A stretch of 64,000 nucleotides of DNA, taken from assembly GCF_000004195.4 (NCBI RefSeq), contig NC_030683.2:86143410-86207409 (forward strand), in the 5' to 3' direction. Positions 56,330 to 64,000 of this stretch are shown piece after piece; within the stretch, counting starts at the first letter, position 1; each line of letters begins with the position of its first letter. Position numbers and translations under genes: made by a program. The notes under the pieces are model-generated. The model had not been told where the DNA came from and did no database searches. It worked only from the letters and a program-made list of their open reading frames with translations. This DNA is from Xenopus tropicalis (lineage: Eukaryota > Chordata > Amphibia > Anura > Pipidae).

Positions 56330-56409
56330 AGCTGATCAGATTCCCAACTAAAGACCGGTTTCGCCTTTCTTGAGGCTCATCAGTGTAGTGCAGGGTTTTC
56401 TGATCAGCT
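56330..56409 (-). ncRNA. Hammerhead ribozyme-like fold (locus C)
   Basis: On the minus strand the order is: AGCUGAUCAGA, aaa, CCC, ugc, ACUACA (5' side of stem I); CUGAUGA (56383-56377); GCCU-CAAGAA-AGGC (stem II); GAAA (56362-56359); CCGGUC; then UUUAGU, u, GGG, aa, UCUGAUCAGCU (3' side of stem I). All invariant core positions (C3 UGAUGA9, G12 A13 A14, A15.1/U16.1, C17) are present, and the predicted cleavage site is GUC. Stem III is only ACC/GGU with no loop, self-complementary, so a monomer might fold poorly and dimers may be needed. Activity is inferred. Confidence 0.6.
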
Positions 56410-56732
56410 TAGGTAGAGTCACCATGTGGTTCTACAAACAAATTAAGTCCTTATTTTTGTGCAGTGTGTCAGGAAAAAATAATTTTAAAAGCTATGGCTA
56501 TGGTCCAGAGAACATATTCTGACCCATTTTATATCAAATTTGGGAGTGAGGTATTTTATCATATAAATATATCTTGCATGTTTAATTTATTTCTGCACAT
56601 TCATATAGCATTTTGTTAATTCCTTGTAACTTTGAATATTTTATGGAAACGGATCACTATTTTCTGTTCATCCCCTCATCCTATTTAATAAAAACCATTA
56701 CATTGAGACCTCATATATTCAATGTAATGAAG
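56410..56732. other. Non-coding sequence, nothing recognised
   Basis: No supported feature. Confidence 0.4.
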
Positions 56733-56740
56733 ACTGTGTG

Positions 56741-56900
56741 GCTCATTTATCAACACTGGGCACATTTGCAAATGGGCATAGGGACCAATAAGTGATTGGC
56801 TTTTATTATACAGCTGCAGGTAGAACAATGAATGTAACAATGTTGTTGCCATGGGTTACTGCCCATGGGCAAATGTGCCCAGTGTTGATAAATGAGCCCC
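56741..56900. mobile_element. hAT-type MITE, 160 bp
   Basis: Perfect 8-bp duplications actgtgtg lie at 56733-56740 and 56901-56908. Ends are gctcatttatcaacactggg(cacatttgc) and inverted ggggctcatttatcaacact. The left end has lost three G. The interior 'gccatgggttactgcccatg' relates it to the duplicated element at 19434-20130. Confidence 0.85.
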
Positions 56901-56908
56901 ACTGTGTG

Positions 56909-58755
56909 TAACTGGCAACCGATATTTTTTACTCATTATTAAATCTGATCATTCCTTTCTAGTCTTTCAAACATCTCCATCATTTCTGACGAATATACAC
57001 AATTAAGCAATGCAACATGTTAACAGATGTGTATTCAAAGTTTAATTTACATTATATAGTTTATAGTGTATAAATCAACGTCAGTATTCTCTTATTCACA
57101 CTGAAAATTCTGCAATAAGGCAAGCAATTTAAATTACAGTATTCCATTTTCTAGGCCACTGAATATTAATTTTACCAAGTGGAAGCAGGTGAAAGCATCT
57201 GCACAGTAAAACACATTCATGTTTATATTTCCTTCCTGCAAATATTGTTAAATCAGCCAGTTATATGAATGTAATTTCATGAGGCTCAGGTGGTATATGC
57301 AGAAACATTTAGATGGGAACATTGTTATACATTTAATATTTTGCACCTGGTGGGGTAGGGGGTGTGAACTAATTGCAAAGGATAATTAACTGAAAAAATA
57401 AATAAATATATCAAGCATGATCAAGTATCATCTACAACTAGGACCTCAAAGGCCATACATAATATTGCACCCACTATTGCTCCTGCTCTCATCACTGCCT
57501 TTGACACATCCAGAGCAGAGAACTCAGTGCAGTGCTGTTTGCTCAACAAATCATGTACAGGCCTTATGTTGGACCTTGCATTGAGAGACAGGTGTTGCAA
57601 TTATTGTATACAAATGTACATTTTATACTTTAATTTTCAGTAGTGCTGTGTTAAATTATTGAAAAATTGACAGTTAGTCTAGTGCATTCTTATAATGTAT
57701 CTTAAAATCTGTCTTGCATTCTACTCTCAGTCCTTGGCAGCTGTTTGGTTTGAGGTTTAATTGGTCTCTTTACTTTGAGAAAAGGCAAGTATTTATCCTA
57801 GTCCTCTTGTTTAGCGAAGCAAGTAATCCCCTCTCAATGGACTGACAGAATGCAATTATGCTTGCCACTAAGGAGTCATTTTTATATGAGGCGGAAAGAA
57901 GATCTCCTTCTGCTTCCTTCTATTGATGTCAGTGACAATTATCAGAATAACTACCCACTCTGTGTCCCCTTGAAACAGATAAGAGCAGCAAATTCAACAT
58001 ACACACCATCCTATCAACGCCCAAAAGGGAAAATTAACTTCAAAGAGATGAATTTCCTGACTTGGTTTTAGAACCTACAAGAAATATATTTAGCACTCAA
58101 CAAAAATCCCTTATGCTGTATAAACCAGTGCTTTGTGTTCTTCTGCTTTTTGACTGTGCCAATTCATTTGAGATAATATAAAATCTGTTTTAGAAATGAA
58201 TAACGTATTTCATAAAATAAAACTCTTATTATAACTGTGGCTATATCATATTTGGTACTGGTGGGGCCTGGAGGAGTAGCAGGGGAGCTTAGCCTTAAGA
58301 TTGGGTAGACTGCCTTTTTTTGTTTTGATTAAGAATAGAAAATTTTAAATCTGTGGAGAATTACTCCCTAGATTTCCCATGTAGCCTATGTAGTGCACCA
58401 CACATTTTAAACCACATCCATGTTTGACTGCTCCGATCGACTACACCCACTCATGGTCATTGACACATGCAATTCTTTCTATATATTTTTCAAGACAAGA
58501 TGCATTATAGTGGAATTTTGTAGACTTTACCATAAAGAAAGAATGGAAAGTTTGTTACATGGTACCACTCACAAACACGGAACACAGAAAGGTTGAAGGA
58601 GCCATGGGCTAAGGGTGATAATAAAGATATAAAAGATATTGCTGTGGGTTTGTTCTTTTATGGGATGTCAAACTTAACAACTGCTGGGGTTATTTAAAGG
58701 ATGAATTATAGTGGTTTTGATTTTCCTGCATAGCTGTGCTCTGTACAGAGAAGTA
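56909..58755. other. Non-coding low-copy sequence
   Basis: No gene that I can support. The frame at 57850-58071 (73 codons) lies in non-repetitive DNA but has no recognisable domain. Confidence 0.4.
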
Positions 58756-58763
58756 CCTATAGC

Positions 58764-58891
58764 TAGCAATGAGCAAAATTTTTCGGTAGGCATGGATTCG
58801 CTGTGGAAAAATTTGTCGAGCGACAAAAAATCTTTTAGAAAATTCCCGAATTATTCGCCAAAGCAAAACGGGACAGATTCACTCATTGCTA
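58764..58891. mobile_element. hAT-type MITE, 128 bp
   Basis: Ends are TAGCAATGAGC and inverted TAGCAATGAGTGAATC. Flanks cctatagc (58756-58763) and cctatagt (58892-58899) match at 7 of 8. It is the same family as 528-662. Confidence 0.75.
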
Positions 58892-60640
58892 CCTATAGTC
58901 TGAGCTTTGAGCAAATGTAAAGGCTTAAGTCCTAGAAGACTTTTTACTGATTTCCAAATTTACATACAAATAAAGAGCCTTGAATTAATTTATTGCAAAT
59001 TGCTTAAATAGAGAAAAAGAAATACAGTAAGGATGTTTATGGGGTAAACTAGTAGCTTAGGGGGCCCAGGTGCACATGCCCAGACCTTTAGCTTAGGGAA
59101 GATTTTTCCAAACACTTCACTTTCCCAGTAAAAGATGACTCACACAAAGCTGAAGCCATAAAAAAAGCGATAAAAAATATTTTATTTATGTATAAGCTTT
59201 ACACATTTTGCGCCAAGAAGGGGCACTTAATCATAGGCTGAAGAAATTGTAAAATAGCAAGCAATAGTATTTAATGCTAAGAACACCAATCAACATTCAC
59301 AACTAAGTATCCAATTGGAAGACCTGAACAGTCCACCAATCAAGACATGGTAAACAGGTATATATTAAACAAGCATAGAGATTCTGCATAGTTCTTCTAA
59401 AAAACACTGTAGTGTAATATGAAGTAATATAAGGTAAATAGTGGCCAGCTCCATCTGGTTAAATAACAAGTGTATATTTTGGACACTGTGCAATGCAATA
59501 ATATAGGATGATTATACAAATCGGTGAAATCTTTTCCATATTATTTTGATCTCTAGTGAAAAGATTTGTAAATCCACAGTCTATTTCTTCCATGTGTACC
59601 ATTCATTACCACTCAAAATATGATTCTTTGTGAAACTGCCTCTAAATGCTGTTACTGTAGATGTAAATGAAATTGATGTAAATACATGCATGTGTAAGTA
59701 TATACCAATTAACATTTTGTCAAATGGATTTCTGCAGCGGATGCAGATTTGCCTACACAGACAGTTTTTTCTACTGAAATCAACATTGAATGATCCATGC
59801 CAGATGCTATAATCCCTGCTGCTTTATCTGTATACAGTGTACCCAACAGTTTGACATACATTCACCTTTTTTGTATTACACATTTTTGTTAAATATCTTT
59901 TGTGTGTGGAATTCTAACTGTGCCAGTATCAACTAAAGAAAATGAATAAAAGGGCCTTTCAATTCAGCAGCACTTCTCTTGGCTTTGCCAGTGGGTAAGG
60001 TTATCTCTCCGTATAACTAAAGCTGCAGGGTAATTACATTTTTCCAACTGTCATGACATCTTTTGTTTCTTTTGTTTATCTTTAGTCTGGGTTTGTATAA
60101 CGCATTGTGTTAGGAATTATAATGATGAAATGTTTAATTAATTCTTTTGACTGTGACTAATTTATTACCTTTTAGCTCCTAAATTGGGCTGCGCACAAAA
60201 ATATTTATAAACCACAATTTCGTTGTCAAATTATTTTTTCGCACTGTGGATTTAAAATAATGCTTGAGGAACTGTTAAAGGTGACCATTAATTTACCATT
60301 GCTAGTCATAATACCATATAAAATATTACGTTCACTGAAAGATCTATAATATATATATATACGTGCAGACCCAATGTGTTGGAAGCGCATGAAAAATAAA
60401 AAATAAAAATACGAAATAGTGCAATATGTTTCAAAAGTTAATGAAACTGAAATGAAAGAGTTATGCCACTAACTCCAAATAATAACAAAGTGCACATAAA
60501 ATATACAAATCGCAGTGTGGTGTAGCTGCACACTCACCAGATGGTAAGTAAGATAAGCACAGGTAAATGAAATCCACTGTTGATAGAGGTAGGTTCAAGA
60601 TCTCCATTCAATTCGGGAAAGCAAAAGATAAAAACAAAAT
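58892..60640. other. Non-coding sequence
   Basis: No gene apart from the motif at 59180. Bases 60000-60290 look non-repetitive and carry TTAATTAATTC and similar homeobox-type words, so they might be a conserved element. A short (AT)n tract lies at 60348-60361. Confidence 0.3.
59180..59240 (-). ncRNA. Degenerate hammerhead-like motif (locus D)
   Basis: The minus strand reads CCUAUGAUUAAGUGCCCCUU, CUUGGCGCAAAAUGUGUAAA, then AATAAA about 25 bases on. GUGCC and GGCGC pair. It shares the 15-base CCTATGATTAAGTGC with locus A at 33078, so both come from one subfamily. Core positions are mutated. Confidence 0.35.
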
Positions 60641-60649
60641 ATAGTGTAA

Positions 60650-60768
60650 TACCCTTTATTAAAAGCAGTCCTGCTGCAGTACAGGCTATTTACAGTATCT
60701 GGATAAGAATAAAATGTATCACAAACAGCTCTACGCGTTTCACATGTCCGCCACGCTTCATCAGAAGA
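60650..60768 (-). ncRNA. Hammerhead-like motif (locus E)
   Basis: The minus strand reads CUGAUGA (60764-60758), AG, CGUG-GCGGA-CAUG (stem with one G-U), U, GAAA (60741-60738), CGCGUA, then AATAAA at 60660-60655. The ACGCGU after the GAA is self-complementary. Stem I is only about 3 bp (CUU/GAG), so it is weaker than locus C. The Tc1 element lies just downstream on the plus strand. Confidence 0.4.
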
Positions 60769-60769
60769 A

Positions 60770-60776
60770 AATATAT

Positions 60777-60815
<39 letters not shown>

Positions 60816-60818
60816 AAA
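60770..60818. repeat. (AT)n microsatellite
   Basis: About 45 bases of AT repeat ending at the Tc1 insertion point. Confidence 0.95.
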
Positions 60819-61200
60819 TACAGTGGTGTGAAAAACTATATGCCCCCTTCCTGATTTCTTATTCTTTTGCATGTTTGTCACACTTAAATGTTTCTGCTCA
60901 TCAAAAACCGTTAACTATTAGTCAAAGATAACATAATTGAACACAAAATGCAGTTTTTAAATGAAGGTTTACGTTATTAAGGGAGAAAAAAAACTCCAAA
61001 TCTACATGGCCCTGTGTGAAAAAGTGATTGCCCCCCTTGTTAAAAAATAACTTAACTGTGGTTTATCACACCCCCAGTTCAATTTCTGTAGTCACCCCCA
61101 GGCCTGATTACTGCCACACCTGTTTCAATCAAGAAATCACTTAAATAGGAGCTACCTGACACAGAGAAGTAGCCCAAAAGCACCTCAAAAGCTACACATC

Positions 61201-61263
61201 ATGCCAAGATCCAAAGAAATTGAGGAACAAATGAGAACAACAACAAATGAGAACAGTAATTGA
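61201..61263 (+). pseudogene. Frameshifted N-terminus of the Tc1 transposase
   Basis: ATG at 61201 opens MPRSKEIEEQMR, the typical Tc1 start, but the frame stops at TGA 61261-61263. The cause is a 16-bp tandem duplication: aacaaatgagaac occurs at 61226-61238 and 61242-61254. Without the extra 16 bp the gene would encode 339 residues, the usual Tc1 length. Confidence 0.85.
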
Positions 61264-62236
61264 GATCTATCAGTCTGGTAAAGGTTACAAAGCCATTTCT
61301 AAAGCTTTGGGACTCCAGCGAACCACAGTGAGAGCCATTATCCACAAATGGCAAAAACATGGAACAGTGGTGAACCTTCCCAGGAGTGGCCGGCCAACCA
61401 AAATTACCCCAAGAGCGCAGAGACAACTCATCCGAGAGGCTACAAAAGACCCCAGGACAACATCTAAAGAACTGCAGGCCTCACTTGCCTCAATTAAGGT
61501 CAGTGTTCATGACTCCACCATAAGAAAGAGACTGGGCAAAAACGGCCTGCATGGCAGATTTCCAAGGCACAAACCACTTTTAAGCAAAAAGAACATTATG
61601 GCTCGTCTCAATTTTGCTAAAAAACATCTCAATGATTGCCAAGACTTTTGGGAAAATATTTTGTGGACCGACGAGACAAAAGTTGAACTTTTTGGAAGGT
61701 GCGTGTCCCGTTACATCTGGCGTAAAAGTAACACAGCATTTCAGAAAAAGAACATCATACCAACAGTAAAATATGGTGGCGGTAGTGTGATGGTCTGGGG
61801 TTGTTTTGCTGCTTCAGGACCTGGAAGGCTTGCTGTCATAGATGGAACCATGAATTCTACTGTCTACCAAAAAATCCTGAAGGAGAATGTCCGGCCATCT
61901 GTTCGTCAACTCAAGCTGAAGCGATCTTGGGTGCTGCAGCAGGACAATGACCCAAAACACACCAGCAAATCCACCTCTGAATGGCTGAAGAAAAACAAAA
62001 TGAAGACTTTGGAGTGGCCTAGTCAAAGTCCTGACCTGAATCCTATTGAGATGTTGCGACATGACCTTAAAAAGACGGTTCATGCTAGAAAACCCTCAAA
62101 TAAAGCTGAATTACAACAATTCTGCAAAGATGAGTGGGCCAAAATTCCTCCAGAGCGCTGTAAAAGACTCGTTGCAAGTTATCGCAAATGCTTGATTGCA
62201 GTTATTGCTGCTAAGGGTGGCCCAACCAGTTATTAG
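61247..62236 (+). CDS. Tc1-like transposase, 329 aa frame
   Basis: A DDE transposase that cuts and pastes the element by binding its terminal repeats in the nucleus. Residues 3-40 form the first helix-turn-helix of the paired-like DNA-binding domain (GYKAISKALGLQRTTVRAII). A GRPTK AT-hook-like motif sits at 48-52, then a second helix-turn-helix to about 100. Catalytic residues are D142 (LWTDET), D233 (QQDND) and E268 (NPIE), with exactly 34 residues between D233 and E268, the DD34E signature. A glycine-rich box (KYGGGSVMVWGCF) lies at 175-187. The frame starts at an internal ATG and lacks the first 10 residues of the family start, so it may be impaired. LR replaces the usual LW after NPIEM (R271). 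No stops or other frameshifts. Confidence 0.92.
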   Translation: MRTVIEIYQSGKGYKAISKALGLQRTTVRAIIHKWQKHGTVVNLPRSGRPTKITPRAQRQLIREATKDPRTTSKELQASLASIKVSVHDSTIRKRLGKNGLHGRFPRHKPLLSKKNIMARLNFAKKHLNDCQDFWENILWTDETKVELFGRCVSRYIWRKSNTAFQKKNIIPTVKYGGGSVMVWGCFAASGPGRLAVIDGTMNSTVYQKILKENVRPSVRQLKLKRSWVLQQDNDPKHTSKSTSEWLKKNKMKTLEWPSQSPDLNPIEMLRHDLKKTVHARKPSNKAELQQFCKDEWAKIPPERCKRLVASYRKCLIAVIAAKGGPTSY

Positions 62237-62591
62237 GTTCAGGGGGCAATTACTTTTTCACACAGGGCCATGTAGGTTTGGATTTTTTTTCTCCCTTAAT
62301 AATAAAAACCCTCATTTAAAAACTGCATTTTGTGTTTACTTGTGTTATCTTTGACTAATAGTTAAATGTGTTTTATGAGCAGAAACATTTAAGTGTGACA
62401 AACATGCAAAAGAATAAGAAATCAGGAAGGGGGCAAATAGTTTTTCACACCACTGTATGTATTTTCAGGGACTATAAAATGTTGATAGTATCCACCAAAG
62501 TGTGATTAATTGTCCTTATATATCAAGGTATAAGAATGCAACTGTAGGCCAGGCCAGGACTGGGCACTTTAGGCAACGCAGCCACCACCTC

Positions 62592-62641
62592 GCAAAAATC
62601 CCAGGTCCCAAACATTCTGGATAATAGAACCAATACCTGTA
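62592..62641. mobile_element. CAGGTAT-family MITE, copy 11 (right end only)
   Basis: Only 50 bp remain: caaaaatcccaggtcccaaa + cattctggataata..., ending AATACCTG-TA. Confidence 0.65.
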
Positions 62642-63695
62642 CCATCATATACATGGCATGATAATCATTTGCCCAAACACATGGATTATCATACAAAAGC
62701 TAAACTCCAAAGACAATATCCACAGGTGTATATCCATGTTTTATTATGTCTGGCCAACAATATACAGTATGTTATCAAAGATTTGCTTAGTTAGCATCAG
62801 AAATTATGCCACAAAAAAAAAGTTTTTTTTACTTATATCTCAGTAAGCTTGTTGTAGCTATTTGTATTGAAGTTATAATTCAAAACGTACAAATTATTTG
62901 ACCACAAACAGTTATGAATATACTTCCCCTTTAAAAATGAAATGCATAAACATTATTACATGTACCTTGCTCATTGCTAACAGAACCAACAAAACTATTA
63001 ACATTTTAGGTACAGTTTTTTTCATAGCTAGTTTTCTGAAAGATACATTTTCTTTTTTTAGTAAATAGCCCCCTCACTCAATCACGCTCTTTGAGTCGTT
63101 TGTTGCTAACATTTAATTAAATTGTGACAGCTAGCAAGCAGGAACACTTAGAATAATCAGAATAATCAGCTAAACTTTACAGGTTGTCAAAGGCCCTTTC
63201 AACTAGCTGTTATTTAGGGCTCACAAGAAAGCCATTGTGTTGCCCCCTTATAATACAAATAATCATCATAAAATAGAAAAGGGGGCACGAAGAGCAGTGA
63301 ATGAATATTTAAATATATGTTTGAGTTTCTGTATTTGCATATATGGAATCTTATTTCTTAAGAGCTTTGAATACAAACGGAAATGATTGTTCTGGAATTA
63401 GAAGAGGTGTTTGGTCAGTTGCTAGTTCTTTGCATTCATTATACTGATTAGTAAACAGAGAAGACAAAATGCAATTATTACAATCTCAGATGCTTTACTT
63501 TACCACTAGGAAGATTGTATACCTCTCCTCCTAAATGAAGTAACAGCCTGGCAATATATAATGGCAAGCAGCAACCTACAAATTATAATTAATTGTTTGT
63601 ATTTTTTTCTAAACATTGTGTCTATTGTGTTTTAGAGCTATATTAATATATTAATTAAAACAAATCTGAAACAAATATATATATATATTTTTTCT
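62642..63695. other. Non-coding sequence, nothing recognised
   Basis: AT-rich, without supported genes or repeats, apart from a TA-rich run near 63675-63690. Confidence 0.4.
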
Positions 63696-64000
63696 TTAAA
63701 GGGGATGTTCACCTTCAGACAATAGTCCAAAATTGAACAGCCTTGTAGTGTTGTTGCCTTGTCTCTGTAAATCATCTTTACTATTTTAAATGTTTAGTTT
63801 TAAAGCTACAGACCATATAAGTTGTGGATCAGCCCTTCTAAAACTCTTTCTGCTTTGCTCTCTGCTCTCATTGTAAGGGGTTCCTAGACCAGGACTTGAC
63901 AGGCTGCCCTATCAGGAAGTTCACACTAAACTGGTTCTGCGAATGCCTTTCATCTCCTGCTTTATTAGCATATCTTTAATACCATTGGCTGGCAAGATTC
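63696..64000. mobile_element. T2-type MITE, cut by the window end
   Basis: It starts TTAA-AGGGGATGTTCACCTTC (TTAA at 63696-63699), a TTAAAGGRR-type terminus, and continues 'ttttaaagctacagaccat' and 'ctttctgctttgctctctgc'. The other end lies outside the window. Confidence 0.6.

Larger units (their letters stand above)
60821..62455 (+). mobile_element. Complete Tc1/mariner transposon, 1635 bp
   Basis: TA lies at both flanks (60819-60820 and 62456-62457). The ends are cagtggtgtgaaaaactat and, inverted, cagtggtgtgaaaaactatt. The inverted repeats extend about 215 bp each (60821-61036 and 62242-62455) and are over 90% alike by eye. Each has an outer and an inner copy of gtgtgaaaaa...tgcccc (inner left copy near 61013-61037), the IR/DR layout of many vertebrate Tc1 elements. 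One transposase frame lies between. High repeat identity and an almost intact gene point to recent transposition. It resembles Tc1-like families shared by fishes and frogs. Confidence 0.95.

Noticed and set aside
61814..62083. 89-codon minus-strand frame inside the Tc1 element
   Set aside because: Shadow of the transposase gene.
1..64000. tRNA, rRNA or snRNA genes
   Set aside because: I looked for B-box (ggttcga) and conserved snRNA phrases on both strands and saw no convincing match; a tRNAscan-SE or Infernal run would settle it.

Overview
The window looks like intergenic or intronic DNA of a frog, most likely Xenopus. It is AT-rich, has no host protein-coding exon that I can recognise, and is packed with miniature DNA transposons typical of Xenopus: TTAA-flanked elements with TTAAAGG ends (T2/Kolobok type), hAT-type MITEs with 8-bp target duplications and TAG(G/A)GATG-like ends, foldback Harbinger-like elements, and a TA-flanked CAGGTAT...ATACCTG family. 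I could not separate X. tropicalis from X. laevis. The family assignments rest on ends, target duplications and recall, not on a search.

Layout. 0-3 kb: nested hAT/Harbinger-like MITEs and a 32-bp-arm hairpin. 3-8 kb: low-copy sequence with scattered MITEs. 8.5-9.7 kb: non-repetitive, purine-rich DNA with a TATAAAA and two splice-donor-like sites, possibly a 5' exon region. 9.7-13.3 kb: low-copy DNA. 13.3-16.9 kb: T2 fragment, LINE ORF2 tail, hAT MITE, 46-bp palindrome, and a nested hAT-in-T2 remnant. 19.4-27.6 kb: the most repeat-dense part, with a local duplication, a hAT element carrying a 40-bp tandem array, an L2-like tail, a 109-bp higher-order repeat, a 1.5-kb array of ~120-160-bp units with CCAAT and GC-box motifs, a 19-bp array, and a hAT element inside a T2 element. 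27.6-33 kb: Harbinger-like and CAGGTAT elements. 33.1-34.8 kb: a 46-copy, 35-bp minisatellite. 37.2-38.1 kb: probable solo LTR. 43-55 kb: foldback elements and a 5'-truncated L1-type insertion with a perfect 17-bp target duplication. 56.3 kb: hammerhead-ribozyme-like fold on the minus strand. 60.8-62.5 kb: a complete Tc1/mariner element with terminal repeats and a nearly intact transposase. 63.7 kb to the end: the start of another T2-type element.

The only convincing protein is the Tc1 transposase. Its catalytic DD34E triad is intact, but a 16-bp tandem duplication near the start puts the usual ATG out of frame. The most interesting non-coding signal is a set of five minus-strand loci with a hammerhead-like grammar (CUGAUGA-like box, variable paired stem, GAAAC, then a self-complementary hexamer). 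One of them, at 56330-56409, has every core nucleotide and a long closing stem.
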